DNA from: Candidatus Methanoperedens sp.
GTDB taxonomy: Archaea > Halobacteriota > Methanosarcinia > Methanosarcinales > Methanoperedenaceae
Length of the DNA stretch: 64,000 bases
Direction of reading: 5' to 3'
Assembly (NCBI GenBank): GCA_012026795.1
Contig: VEPM01000007.1
Location: 1 to 64,000, forward strand
The translations under genes and the position numbers were made by a program. This document shows positions 54,079-63,774 of the stretch, piece by piece. Positions within the stretch are counted from its first letter, which is position 1; the number at the start of each line of letters is the position of its first letter. The notes beneath the pieces were generated by a model. It saw only the letters and a list, made by a program, of their open reading frames with translations, searched no databases and was not told the DNA's origin.

Positions 54079-55572
54079 ATGTCAAATTCCTGCATACATG
54101 CCTTTATGATATTTAAATTTCCAGGAAAATTGGATAAAACACTGATTGTTTTTATTTTTATAGCTATCGCGGGTTTTTTACTGAGGCTATTTAAACCTGC
54201 AGAAAATCCTCTTGACTTTGATGAAAGTATTCATGCTTTTACATCATTTTTATTATTTAAATATAATATTTATGTATATAATCCTACTACTCATGGACCT
54301 TTTCTATATTATATGACTGCTGGGATCTTTCAAGTTCTGGGAGATAATATATTATCGGCTAGATTATTCCCGGCTTTATTTGGGGGAGGGATGGTTTTAT
54401 TACTCTTTCCATTACGCCGATATTTTGGAGATGTTAAATTTTTATTAATATCAGGCATGATCGCATTTTCTTATTCTTTCATAACATTTTCAAGACAATT
54501 AAGACACGATATTTTCCTGGCGTTTTTCATTCTTGCCTTTATAGTATGCATGATATTATTCTTTGAGCATCATTCAACATTATATCTTTATTCAGGTTCT
54601 GCTTGTTTAGCAATAACTATGGCCATAAAGCCTACAACATATATTTTTATGTTTATCATAGTCTATTTCCTTATATTGAATAAAAATGTTTTTTATAGGA
54701 TCTATGAAGAATTAAATACGCAAACTGGCAAAAATAATAAAATTAGCTTTATCATAATTTACATTATATTAATCTTTATTTCTATCAATTATTTATTTTA
54801 TAATAATTTATCAGATGGATTTTTTAAGGCGATATATAATTGGGTTTACCAAATTTATTATCCAAGTGGTAATCTAAAAGAAATTCTATTTCAACCGTAT
54901 TATTTTTATTTAATAAACCTATTGAAATTTGAATTTATTATTTTCATTACGGGTTTAATTGGCTCCATATATTATATATTATTAAAAGATAAAAGTTATT
55001 TTATTCTTTTTTGTTCTTTCTGGGCTATATTATCATTATTAATTTTTTCTATGATTAAATATAAAACTCCTGATCTTATACTGAATATTATATTGCCTTT
55101 TATAATTGTTTCCGGGTTTTTTCTTGGTGAAATAATAGAGAGATTTTTCAATAAAAACAGAATGAATTTTACATCAATAATAATTATACTGCTTATTGTA
55201 TTGGTATTAATTAATAATCCTCTTTTAATTAACTCTAACAATGAATATGAAGAGATTAATCAATTTATTAAAATAAATAAAGGTGAACAAAATGATATAT
55301 ATTTAGTATCACTTCTTGGGAATTTTTATACCATACAATGGCCCCTTCCATGGTATTTAAGGGAGTATAATTTATTACAGGCTGATAAAGGTTACGCCAT
55401 TGAATTAAATTATTTATTTAATGCAAAATACTCAGATAATGCAAAGGACTTTGTTCACCCTTATAAAACAAAAGGAGTGATTATTTCTTCAACAAACATA
55501 ACAAACATGGGAAAATTTGGATACAATAATAGTAAGCGCTTTGAAAAATCCGGCGTGTATATATATTATTGA
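54079..55572 (+). CDS. Agl23-like membrane protein (TIGR03663, flippase-associated)
   Basis: A 497-aa membrane protein with about 11 helices. The early motif DFDESIHAF (about residues 49-57) and THGPFLYY (about 72-80) match the family named 'flippase activity-associated protein Agl23', a GT-C fold group beside N-glycosylation genes. It is divergent from aglB, as expected. An internal ATG at 54106 is an alternative start. The gene is AT-rich compared with its neighbours. Its end overlaps the convergent beta-propeller gene by 7 bp. Confidence 0.82.
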   Translation: MSNSCIHAFMIFKFPGKLDKTLIVFIFIAIAGFLLRLFKPAENPLDFDESIHAFTSFLLFKYNIYVYNPTTHGPFLYYMTAGIFQVLGDNILSARLFPALFGGGMVLLLFPLRRYFGDVKFLLISGMIAFSYSFITFSRQLRHDIFLAFFILAFIVCMILFFEHHSTLYLYSGSACLAITMAIKPTTYIFMFIIVYFLILNKNVFYRIYEELNTQTGKNNKISFIIIYIILIFISINYLFYNNLSDGFFKAIYNWVYQIYYPSGNLKEILFQPYYFYLINLLKFEFIIFITGLIGSIYYILLKDKSYFILFCSFWAILSLLIFSMIKYKTPDLILNIILPFIIVSGFFLGEIIERFFNKNRMNFTSIIIILLIVLVLINNPLLINSNNEYEEINQFIKINKGEQNDIYLVSLLGNFYTIQWPLPWYLREYNLLQADKGYAIELNYLFNAKYSDNAKDFVHPYKTKGVIISSTNITNMGKFGYNNSKRFEKSGVYIYY

Positions 55573-57116
55573 TTTTTTTTATTTTTATTCAAAATTAAAA
55601 TTATCAGTACGGATATTACACCAAGATAAAGTGAAAATCCCGGTGTTCCGACAGGTGATGTTTCCCGGTCTACAGGTGGAATATATTTAACCGTACGGAC
55701 CTCGGATTTAATATTTCCTGCTTTATCTACTGCCTTTATTGATATAATATTTGTGCCATTATCAAGGGTCAAGGTTGCTTTCCAGTTCTCAGCCCCGGCT
55801 TCTATACCATTGACAGTTACCATTATAATACCACTTGAATCCGTTGCTGTGCCTGATACAGTCAGTATTTCAGAAGTAGTGTTTATAGGAATAGGATTTA
55901 TTTTAATTTCAGGAAGGATCAAATCCGGAGCAACATTAGGAACTATTGAAGATTCAGGGACTTCTAATCCAAAAGCACGGACATAACCATCATCTGATGT
56001 AGCATATAACAAATTATCCGATATTGCCAGGGATATTATTCCGCTACCTGCATCATAACTACTGATTTTAGTTCCTTTTTCCCTGTCAATAGCGTAAATT
56101 GTTCCGTCCTTCGATCCTGAATAAACAATATCTTTTGTCACTATCGGCTGAGAGTCGATCCATCCACCCGTTACAAATTTCCAGAGGATATCCCCATTAT
56201 CAATATTCATTGCATATAATGTATTATCATTAGAGCCTATATAAATCGAATTTTGAAAAACTGCAGGAGTTGATCTTACTATATCATTCGTTTTTTCTCG
56301 CCATTTCAATTCTCCGCTATTAGAGTCAATAGCATAAACGTTGTTATCATTTGCTCCTACAAATACAATCCCATTGATCACAGCCGGGGATGATGTGATA
56401 CTCCCGCCGGTAGTATATTTCCATCTGAGATTTTTATTTCTTGCATCAAGAGCATATAAATTATCATCATGTGAACCAGCATAAACAAGGCCCTGTGAGA
56501 TAGCCGGGGAGGATTCTACTTTTCCATCAGTTGCATATCTCCAGTCTATACTGCCATTGTTAATAAATATTGCATAAATATATTTATCAAACCCCCCATA
56601 GAGAATATTATTATAAACGATTGGTGGCGAGGCCGTACTAAATCCGGCATTTGATATCCATTTCTGGTTTCCATCATAATCTAAAGCATAAATATTATTA
56701 TCAAAAGAAGCTGCAAAAACCACCCCGTTTTTTGCTGCCGGTGTATAGACTTTCCCAAGAGTGGGGAACTGCCATTTTAGCTCACCTTTAACAGCGTCTA
56801 TAGCATACAGATTATTATCATCAGAACCCACAAAAAGTATTCCTGCATCAATTATGGGTGCAGATATTTCTGAAGTCCCTATACGGTATTCCCACCTTAA
56901 TTCCAGCGGAACTGGCGAACTATCTGAATAACCGCTATGCCCAAGATCACCACCATAATTCTGCCAGTTCGCTGATACTGATAAAGGCAAGAAGATGAAA
57001 ATAAGGCTCATGATTAGTAATTTATGAAGATGTGTGTATAAGGTCAAAATATCCACTTTCTTTTTCCCGCCTGATTTCGCTCTTAATAGCTTATTTACAA
57101 TTAGATACTCAAGCAT
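55566..57116 (-). CDS. PQQ-type beta-propeller surface protein with PGF-CTERM signal
   Basis: A 516-aa protein from the ATG at 57116, 19 bp after rlmE (an upstream in-frame TTG at 57158 would overlap it). A hydrophobic segment ending SVSA precedes about seven propeller repeats of the form (N)LYAID...G..KW, covering about residues 60-380. These resemble PQQ-dependent dehydrogenase/BamB repeats but show no dehydrogenase residues. An Ig-like domain (about 400-480) and TPGFSLYLGVISVLIILIL then KNKKNQ give a PGF-CTERM-like end. It is probably lipid-anchored by archaeosortase at the surface. Role unknown; likely protein binding. Confidence 0.82.
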   Translation of the reverse strand: MLEYLIVNKLLRAKSGGKKKVDILTLYTHLHKLLIMSLIFIFLPLSVSANWQNYGGDLGHSGYSDSSPVPLELRWEYRIGTSEISAPIIDAGILFVGSDDNNLYAIDAVKGELKWQFPTLGKVYTPAAKNGVVFAASFDNNIYALDYDGNQKWISNAGFSTASPPIVYNNILYGGFDKYIYAIFINNGSIDWRYATDGKVESSPAISQGLVYAGSHDDNLYALDARNKNLRWKYTTGGSITSSPAVINGIVFVGANDNNVYAIDSNSGELKWREKTNDIVRSTPAVFQNSIYIGSNDNTLYAMNIDNGDILWKFVTGGWIDSQPIVTKDIVYSGSKDGTIYAIDREKGTKISSYDAGSGIISLAISDNLLYATSDDGYVRAFGLEVPESSIVPNVAPDLILPEIKINPIPINTTSEILTVSGTATDSSGIIMVTVNGIEAGAENWKATLTLDNGTNIISIKAVDKAGNIKSEVRTVKYIPPVDRETSPVGTPGFSLYLGVISVLIILILNKNKKNQ

Positions 57117-57135
57117 ATAACTCTTATGACTTCGG

Positions 57136-57897
57136 TTAAATTCTATCCCCGAACGCAAAATTGGGTTTTATGAACCTGATCCGGATATTAAGTTTCTCTC
57201 CCTTTTTTGCATCTTTTACGAACACAACGAAATCATTGATCTTTGCGATCCCGTCCCCGCTTGCGCCAGTGTCCTCTATCGTGACGGCATATTCCCCGTT
57301 CATTTTGACCGCGTCAGTCAGTAATTCCTTCCCGATAACATATATTTCAGCGCTCTGCTGCCGGGACGCTTCAGGGGAAAAAGCCTGTACCTTTCCAAAA
57401 TACAGGCGAACCTTATTAAGGAAGTCCGGGAACATGTCTCCCTGGAATACTTTAACCGCAAAATTCCCTCCGTTCTTCAGTATCTTTCTTGCGCACTCTA
57501 GAGCTGAAGTTGAAAGGTCAATAGAGCGGGCATGGTCATAACTCCAGCTTCCTGAAAGGTTAGGCGCAGCATCGCAAATTACGACATCAGCTTTATCCGA
57601 CTCGATCTTTTTCCTTATATTTCCAATGGTTTTATCAAGTCGGATATCACCTTTTATTACATCCACACCTTCTATCTCCTCGATATCCAGAATATCCACA
57701 CCTACAACTATTCCGCCGGAGAGTTCTTTTGCGACCTGGAGCCATCCCCCTGGCGCCGCGCCAAGATCAACAACAGTATTTCCTTTTTTTATTATCTTAA
57801 ATTTTTCATTGATCTGCTTGAGTTTAAAAGCAGCGCGGGAACGATAACCTTCATCCTTTGCTTTTCTATAGAAAAAATCCCTTCTGTCTCGCGGCAT
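57136..57897 (-). CDS. rlmE: 23S rRNA 2'-O-methyltransferase RlmE (FtsJ/RrmJ) with TRAM domain
   Basis: A 253-aa SAM-dependent enzyme that methylates a ribose in 23S rRNA. The SAM motif is DLGAAPGGWLQVA (about residues 44-56), and the catalytic K-D-K-E set is visible around FKLKQ, CDAAPN, FAVKVFQG and the later SAEIYVIG. The C-terminal 60 residues are a TRAM RNA-binding domain (IEDTGASGDGIAKI), typical of the archaeal form. A housekeeping gene, on the same strand as the methyltransferase upstream. Confidence 0.95.
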   Translation of the reverse strand: MPRDRRDFFYRKAKDEGYRSRAAFKLKQINEKFKIIKKGNTVVDLGAAPGGWLQVAKELSGGIVVGVDILDIEEIEGVDVIKGDIRLDKTIGNIRKKIESDKADVVICDAAPNLSGSWSYDHARSIDLSTSALECARKILKNGGNFAVKVFQGDMFPDFLNKVRLYFGKVQAFSPEASRQQSAEIYVIGKELLTDAVKMNGEYAVTIEDTGASGDGIAKINDFVVFVKDAKKGEKLNIRIRFIKPNFAFGDRI

Positions 57898-57926
57898 TTC
57901 ATTGATCCTTTATTACTATTAATATT

Positions 57927-58859
57927 TTATTCTTTAGTTCCTACATATACCCACTGGTCATAAATGCCTTTGCCATCGGTATTATCAATTAATTCCCCGC
58001 TGATCCCATTTATTTCAAGTGCGTTTATCAATATCTCTATCTCTTCTTTCTTATTTACTGTTAGCAGTATCATTCCTGCCGGTTTGAGAATCGACACTGA
58101 TTCAGTCATCATCTTTTCCCACACACTTTTATTGAATGGATATATCGTCCCGAGCATAAAGCCAACTATTGTATCAAAAGAATTTATATTGAAGAATTCG
58201 CAAAGCCTGGTGGCATCAATAACTATTGTCCTCTTCGGGTCAAGCACATTATGTTCAAGTCCCTGGCATATCTGGCATTTATCATAATCGACAGATAGAG
58301 GATCATATCCCATATTATGGAGCGGCAGAGTGGACATCCCGTTCCCGCAGCATATTTCCAGTATATTGCCCTTGAGTCTATATCTATCAAGGATTCCTTT
58401 TAACCTGGCATTCCTGCTTTCAATATAAACCATATTATAGGGTTCTTTGTTTACGTGGCAATTTTCACATAAATGCCTGTTAACAAGTTCGATGGAAAAA
58501 TATTCATTTACAGCTTCGCTAAATTCCCGGATCGTCGTTTTATACGAATTTTGCAGCTTCATATTTCTGACAATTCCGGAAAAAATCCTGCTGCTATTAG
58601 TTGGAATTGGTCTTGAAGAAATTATGTTTGTAAAAATTGCATGGAACGATTCTGATTCTTCGGATTCAGGATTAATAAGAACCAGGCCGATAATATTATC
58701 ATCTTCATCTTTTATCCCTGATACCGGAGCGTCCGGGTCTTTACTGATATTTTCCAGATACTGTAATGTAAGCGTATTGTTTTTTAAAGAAGCAAAGCTT
58801 TCTTCAACAAAACAGACATTCTCATCTTCAGGAAGACCTAAGATTTTGTGGATTAGCAT
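57927..58859 (-). CDS. Class I SAM-dependent methyltransferase, substrate unknown
   Basis: A 310-aa cytosolic protein. The C-terminal half has the SAM-binding motif ILEICCGNGMST (about residues 165-176) and a later acidic strand (VIDATRL). The N-terminal ~130 residues are a separate domain I do not recognise. CENCH near residue 134 looks like a heme motif, but there is no signal peptide, so a metal or structural role is more likely. It starts 7 bp after the DUF2150-like gene stop and precedes rlmE by 29 bp, forming a small housekeeping operon. Confidence 0.8.
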   Translation of the reverse strand: MLIHKILGLPEDENVCFVEESFASLKNNTLTLQYLENISKDPDAPVSGIKDEDDNIIGLVLINPESEESESFHAIFTNIISSRPIPTNSSRIFSGIVRNMKLQNSYKTTIREFSEAVNEYFSIELVNRHLCENCHVNKEPYNMVYIESRNARLKGILDRYRLKGNILEICCGNGMSTLPLHNMGYDPLSVDYDKCQICQGLEHNVLDPKRTIVIDATRLCEFFNINSFDTIVGFMLGTIYPFNKSVWEKMMTESVSILKPAGMILLTVNKKEEIEILINALEINGISGELIDNTDGKGIYDQWVYVGTKE

Positions 58860-58866
58860 CTAAATT

Positions 58867-59466
58867 TCAATTGCCTTCATCGGGCTCATCATCACGATAG
58901 CTTGTATCCCCTATCATAGCTGCCCTGAGTGAGTCTACCCCATCAAGCCATTCAGCCACAAGTCCGTCAGGAATATCCTCAAGGTCCTTATCTTTTATTT
59001 TTCCGCCCGCGAGGATGTTTGCGCCGATCTCCGCAATATTCCCAAGCACTGCACCCATATTCTCTTCTTTCTCGGCTTCTATTGCTTTTTTGATTAAAGG
59101 CTTGAGAGATTTTGTTTTTTCAAATGCTTTCTCTATGTAGCATTCACATGAAGCAAAAACGCCCATTAGCGATAATTGCATGGATTCGATCATCATATCA
59201 ATGTCCTCGGAAATGGGCTCAACTTGCTTAAGAACTATTTCCTTGATCGATGTGATCTGTCCCAGTGCATCTTCTTTTGTGATTAAGTTCTTTTCAAATT
59301 TTGCAATAATTTTAAGGCATGCAAGGACAACATCATCTTCCATATTAACAAAAATCGCTCCTTTTTGCTCATCATCGATCTTAAAACCGCTTTCTTTGAC
59401 CTGTATTATCCAGTTCTGCCATCTTTCCTGTGTATAAAAGGGAATTACAATTTTTTGTACTTGCAT
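58867..59466 (-). CDS. DUF2150-like archaeal protein
   Basis: A 199-aa soluble protein, acidic and mostly helical. The start (QERWQNWI) and the central helical part (DDVVLACLKIIAKFEK) look like DUF2150 (PF09920), a family of unknown function found in methanogens and relatives. No catalytic motif is evident. Family assignment is from memory of the sequence pattern and should be treated as probable. It lies between the signalling operon and the methyltransferase genes. Confidence 0.65.
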   Translation of the reverse strand: MQVQKIVIPFYTQERWQNWIIQVKESGFKIDDEQKGAIFVNMEDDVVLACLKIIAKFEKNLITKEDALGQITSIKEIVLKQVEPISEDIDMMIESMQLSLMGVFASCECYIEKAFEKTKSLKPLIKKAIEAEKEENMGAVLGNIAEIGANILAGGKIKDKDLEDIPDGLVAEWLDGVDSLRAAMIGDTSYRDDEPDEGN

Positions 59467-59496
59467 GATATTCTCTCCATTGTTTTGAATAATATT

Positions 59497-59907
59497 TTAA
59501 TTTATGGTCGTTATTTGCTTTTTATCTGTTAATCCTGTTAATTTCCTCACTTTGCTGATCAATTCATTTTTCCCGAATGGTTTAGTTATATAATCGTCAG
59601 CCTTTAAAACATGTAAACCCAGCAATTTATCGATATTCTGCGCTTTTGCTGTTAAAATAGCGATGGGAATGCCCGGGTCTCTTTCTTTCATTTTCCTGAA
59701 CACATCCCATCCGTCCATATCCGGCATCATGATGTCCAGAAGAACAAGATCGGGACGTAAGGTAGCTATTTGGGCCAGGGCTTCCTTTCCGTTATTTGCA
59801 AGAACAGCTTCAAAACCCCCGCTTTCAAGTACCAGCTTAACAAGTTCCAGCGTATCTGGTTCATCATCCACTATAAGAACTTTTTTTGTTGAATTATCTG
59901 TACTCAT
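59497..59907 (-). CDS. Single-domain response regulator (REC only)
   Basis: A 136-aa receiver domain. Phospho-acceptor D58 (LLDIMMPD), acidic pair in VDDEPD (residues 14-18), T86 (LTAK) and K109 (YITKPF) are all present. I chose the ATG at 59907 because it gives a TAATG junction with the kinase gene and has GGGTGA 6 nt upstream; an in-frame ATG at 59919 also exists. There is no output domain, so it acts by protein contact or passes phosphate on. It is the last gene of the kinase operon and the obvious partner. Confidence 0.93.
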   Translation of the reverse strand: MSTDNSTKKVLIVDDEPDTLELVKLVLESGGFEAVLANNGKEALAQIATLRPDLVLLDIMMPDMDGWDVFRKMKERDPGIPIAILTAKAQNIDKLLGLHVLKADDYITKPFGKNELISKVRKLTGLTDKKQITTIN

Positions 59908-62558
59908 TATTTCACCCATTTTGGTAATAAAATATGAAAGGTACTTCCTCTATTTTTACTTTCCGCCCATATTCGGCCATTATGCGCGTCTATAATTTTC
60001 TTCGATATCCATAAACCCAATCCGGTACCGCCGTATTTTCTTTTGTCTGATGAATCCACCTGATAGAACCGGTCAAATATTTTATTCAGCTTATCTTCAG
60101 GGATACCAATCCCGGTGTCGCTGATCACAAGATGGATATTTTCGGTATCCAACTCCCCTTTTATAACTATCTCACCTGTAATCGTAAATTTAATTGCATT
60201 TTCCACAATATTTGAAAATACCTCTATTAATCTTTCGTTATCTCCCTCAATGATCAAGAGATCAGGAATATCAATGGTTATGGGTATATTCTTACTAACT
60301 GCAATGTTCTTCATATCTTCGACCACAGCTATGATAAGTTCATTGATCACTATCTTTTCTCTGGTGAGCTGGAGATCGCTTGAGTCGATTATCTGGGTAT
60401 CAAGAAGCGACCTTATCAACCTGTATAATCGTTTTGAATTCCGGAATATGATCTCAATTTTATGAATCTGGTTTTGCGTCAAATTCTCTTCCAGCATTAA
60501 TTCAGTGTATCCCATAACAGATGTGAGTGGGGTTCTAAGTTCGTGAGATATACTTGAAAGAAAATTATCTTTGATCTTATACATTTCCTGGAGTTTTGAA
60601 TATGTTAATTTGAGTTCTTCATAAGAGTCTTTAAGTTCTTCTTCAAGTTTTCTCTTTTCAGATACGTCCTTTATAACAGTTATAATCTTTTCCACAACTC
60701 CATTTTTGTCCTTGATGGGGATTTTGCTGGTACTTGTATATATTGTTTCATCATAATATTGTATTTTTTCCTCACTTTGAAAAATTTCTCCGGTTTTAAT
60801 GACATGATCATATTCCAGATCCACATTTTTTTCCTTGAGGAATGGAAATACATAGTAAATATTTTTATATAAAATGTCTTCTTTCTTTATCCTGCCCCTG
60901 CCAAGCTTAATTAATTCATCGTTTACAGCAAGTATCCTCATATCCCTATCAATAACATGTAATGCCAGGTTTACATTGTTCAGTATTTCATCGTTAAATT
61001 CTTTGAGATATTTTATATTATCATAGAAACTGATGTTCTCAATAGCTACACCTATCTGGTTTCCAATAGCCCGAAAAAGTTCTTTGTCCCTCCCTGAAAA
61101 AATATGATTTTTTTTGCTGCTGATCTTAATTATCCCAAAAACTTTATCTTTTGATTTAAGTGGAATAACTGCAAAAGAATCATTATTCTTTGCGGGTACA
61201 ATATTTTCCCTGCCTTCAAAGATCAATACTTCATTTACTACACCGGGTTCAAAAGTATCACTGCATTTTTCACCCCGATGAGTTACCAGGTTATATTTCC
61301 CGGTCTTGTCGTCAATCAGATAGGCATCTCCACATTCCATATTTGTTAATTTCAGGATATTTTCAAGTGATTTTGATACTATCCGATCAATATCAAATGC
61401 TTCGTTAATATTCTTTGAAATTTCATTTAGCACCGTAAGCTCACGATTTCGAAGCAATAGTTCATTTTCAAGATTTCTATGCTGTGTTACATCTCTTATT
61501 ACCATTATAATATTTGGATTTCCCTTTATATCGATGAACAGGGATGAATTTATATCAAGGATTTTTGTACCGGAGTCGAATTTGCTTTGGTGTACAAATC
61601 GTATCGGCTGTCCTGTCTGCAATAATTTATTGACCGGGCAATCTCTATTTTGGGATGGTAATGTTTCGAAAATCAATTCATGGCATGTTTTTCCTAAAAC
61701 ATCTTTTTCATTCATTCCTGTCATCTTCAAGAAAGAGCTATTCATTTTAATGATCTCATGGTTAATGTTTATGACAATAATTCCATCTTCAATACTATCG
61801 AACAATGTTTCCAGATATTTTTCTGCATTTTCAGTTTTTTCTTTTGAGGTTGTGAGTTCCTTGATTTTTTGATCAAGGGTAGAAGACATATCGTTAAATG
61901 TCCGTGCAAGTTCCCCCATTTCATCATCGGAACCTACTTCTATCTTCTGGTCAAGAATACCTTTATTTATTCTTTTTGCCCCTTCATTAAGTCTTATGAT
62001 AGGCTCTGTCAATCGTTTTCCTATGAAATAGACAAATATTCCACCAAGCAGCACGGCGCAAATAGCCAAAAACAGGATTTTTCGTGATGCATCACGGATT
62101 TGTGCTCTTACCTTGTTTTCTGATAACCCTATATGTATATATCCTACATTTTTAAAAAGTGGCGCATCAAATTCATGAATAGTTCCATTTTCAGTTTCTA
62201 ATATCTCTTCTTTTCTGACATTTTCAGGCCTGGCAAAATCGAGTAGCGCTTTGGGAAAACCGTCCTCAAAAGTATGAACAATCACAATTCCCTGCGAATC
62301 CGTCACAAATATATATTCGATCTCAGGATAGCTGTTCTTTGCATTCTCGAATGATTTTTTGATTTCAACCAGATCATTTCTTAGAAAATTATTTGTGGTT
62401 TCTGAGGCAAGATTATTTGCCAATAAAAATCCTTCATTCCTGAACTCTCCCTCGATTATTCCTGTTTGTATATCCTGGATCACAAAATATGAACCTGAAA
62501 AGATTAAAAATATAATTGCCAGCATGGATATTATAATCCGGCCGCGCAGACTACTCAT
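59907..62558 (-). CDS. Membrane sensor histidine kinase (HAMP-PAS-GAF-PAS-HisKA-HATPase)
   Basis: An 883-aa sensor. Helix 1 (about residues 8-28), an extracellular Cache-like domain (about 30-155), helix 2 (about 158-178), HAMP (about 180-235), PAS (about 245-370), GAF (about 375-520), PAS (about 525-640), HisKA with the phospho-His H672 in SISHELRTP, and HATPase with N box (VENAIKF), G1 (DTGIGIPE) and G2 (GGTGLGLWI). Its start overlaps the PhnD-like lipoprotein by 4 bp and its stop shares a base with the regulator, so all are translationally coupled. The lipoprotein may present a ligand to the Cache domain. Signal unknown. Confidence 0.95.
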   Translation of the reverse strand: MSSLRGRIIISMLAIIFLIFSGSYFVIQDIQTGIIEGEFRNEGFLLANNLASETTNNFLRNDLVEIKKSFENAKNSYPEIEYIFVTDSQGIVIVHTFEDGFPKALLDFARPENVRKEEILETENGTIHEFDAPLFKNVGYIHIGLSENKVRAQIRDASRKILFLAICAVLLGGIFVYFIGKRLTEPIIRLNEGAKRINKGILDQKIEVGSDDEMGELARTFNDMSSTLDQKIKELTTSKEKTENAEKYLETLFDSIEDGIIVININHEIIKMNSSFLKMTGMNEKDVLGKTCHELIFETLPSQNRDCPVNKLLQTGQPIRFVHQSKFDSGTKILDINSSLFIDIKGNPNIIMVIRDVTQHRNLENELLLRNRELTVLNEISKNINEAFDIDRIVSKSLENILKLTNMECGDAYLIDDKTGKYNLVTHRGEKCSDTFEPGVVNEVLIFEGRENIVPAKNNDSFAVIPLKSKDKVFGIIKISSKKNHIFSGRDKELFRAIGNQIGVAIENISFYDNIKYLKEFNDEILNNVNLALHVIDRDMRILAVNDELIKLGRGRIKKEDILYKNIYYVFPFLKEKNVDLEYDHVIKTGEIFQSEEKIQYYDETIYTSTSKIPIKDKNGVVEKIITVIKDVSEKRKLEEELKDSYEELKLTYSKLQEMYKIKDNFLSSISHELRTPLTSVMGYTELMLEENLTQNQIHKIEIIFRNSKRLYRLIRSLLDTQIIDSSDLQLTREKIVINELIIAVVEDMKNIAVSKNIPITIDIPDLLIIEGDNERLIEVFSNIVENAIKFTITGEIVIKGELDTENIHLVISDTGIGIPEDKLNKIFDRFYQVDSSDKRKYGGTGLGLWISKKIIDAHNGRIWAESKNRGSTFHILLPKWVK

Positions 62559-63466
62559 TTTATTTGTTTCCTCATTTCCCTGATTGAATCATAAGCCTTA
62601 TCATCAATATATACGAACCTGTTGATCTTGATCAATGAAAGTATTCTCTTTCCCTTTTCATCCTTATCCATATTCAAAAAGATATTTCTGAGTTTTTCCT
62701 CCAGAAAAGGATCTATATCCTTTGAAACTACGACCGGGGGAATACCAAAAGATGGTGATATTTCAATAATTCTCGTTTTAGCTATTATTTCAGGGCTTGT
62801 TTCTTTCATATACTCATAAACCAGGCTGTCCACAGCTGCTCCTTCTGCCAGTTGCTCAGCTACTGCAATTATGGAATTATCATGGCCGTATGTATAAAAC
62901 CAATTATCTCTTCCCTGCCCGTCAATTCCAAAGAAAGAGCCCGGCGTTTCATTAATTAGATAAAGCCTGTATGCCGGATAAAGTTTTCCCGAATTTGATA
63001 GTGGGTCCGTAAAAGCAAATTTCTTGCCTCTTAAGCCGGTAAAATTGGTATAATTGCTATTGTTGTGGACAATTATATATGAATTATATGTGGTATTTCC
63101 ATAAACTTCCGGCGCAACAAGGATCTTCATCCCGAATTCCGAGTTCCCGTCAATATATGCCCCCCCACAGACAAAAGCAAAGTCGATTTCTTTATTTTTG
63201 ACCATATCATTTATTTCCTGATAACTTCTTTTCTGGATTATTTTTACTTCCCCACCGAGTTTTTGCGAAAGATATTGAATCATTTCTCCATAATATTCAT
63301 AAGATTCTTTCGGAGAAACAACCGAAGCAATTGCGACCCTGACTACTGGCTCACTAAATGATGTATTAGTTTCCTGTGTTACACTCAGGTCAATTTTATC
63401 CTTTTTATCAACACAACCGGATATTAATAAAATAAAAATTACTATTATTAAAGACGCATATTTCAT
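62555..63466 (-). CDS. PhnD-like periplasmic-binding lipoprotein
   Basis: A 303-aa protein with lipobox ISGC (Cys18). It has the type 2 periplasmic-binding fold of phosphate/phosphonate-binding PhnD proteins: YYGEMIQYLSQKLG, IDFAFVCGGAYID and the later KDIDPFLEEKLRNIF are characteristic. No ABC permease or ATPase is next to it; instead a histidine kinase follows with a 4-bp overlap. This arrangement suggests a sensing role. The ligand is unknown. Confidence 0.85.
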   Translation of the reverse strand: MKYASLIIVIFILLISGCVDKKDKIDLSVTQETNTSFSEPVVRVAIASVVSPKESYEYYGEMIQYLSQKLGGEVKIIQKRSYQEINDMVKNKEIDFAFVCGGAYIDGNSEFGMKILVAPEVYGNTTYNSYIIVHNNSNYTNFTGLRGKKFAFTDPLSNSGKLYPAYRLYLINETPGSFFGIDGQGRDNWFYTYGHDNSIIAVAEQLAEGAAVDSLVYEYMKETSPEIIAKTRIIEISPSFGIPPVVVSKDIDPFLEEKLRNIFLNMDKDEKGKRILSLIKINRFVYIDDKAYDSIREMRKQIK

Positions 63467-63471
63467 TATAA

Positions 63472-63774
63472 TTATCCTCTAAATAACTCTATGATTAACC
63501 AGCCCCAGTATTTGATCGATGCGATCAGGCCAAACGTCAGCCCGATTGAAAAAAGAACATATCCAAATAATTTAGAATCAGGCATATTCTCAAAATATAT
63601 TGACATGATAATGGAGCCTGCCAATGTAAAAATCATCCCCAGGTAATAAAGATAATAATATTTTCCAATTCCCATGACTTCACCCAGCCGCCTGCTGATC
63701 ACACTTAAAAAATAAAGTATTATAGAATATAAGAGAAAAGATACAGTATCAAATAATTGAATATCTATTTTCAT
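63472..63774 (-). CDS. Small membrane protein of the kinase operon
   Basis: A 100-aa protein with about three helices (about residues 8-25, 43-60 and 70-95). It has no recognised motif. It resembles its upstream neighbour in size and in a YYYLY segment, so the two may be related. It overlaps that gene by 4 bp (ATGA) and lies 6 bp before the PhnD-like gene, so it is part of the signalling operon. Confidence 0.7.
   Translation of the reverse strand: MKIDIQLFDTVSFLLYSIILYFLSVISRRLGEVMGIGKYYYLYYLGMIFTLAGSIIMSIYFENMPDSKLFGYVLFSIGLTFGLIASIKYWGWLIIELFRG

Noticed and set aside
55566-57116. PQQ-dependent alcohol dehydrogenase
   Set aside because: Propeller repeats are present, but I see no catalytic Asp/Cys-Cys or cofactor residues, and the protein has an Ig domain and PGF-CTERM end.
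58440-58470. CENCH heme-like motif in the methyltransferase at 57927-58859
   Set aside because: The protein has no signal peptide or membrane helix and a clear SAM-binding fold; a single CXXCH in a cytosolic protein is not evidence of a cytochrome.
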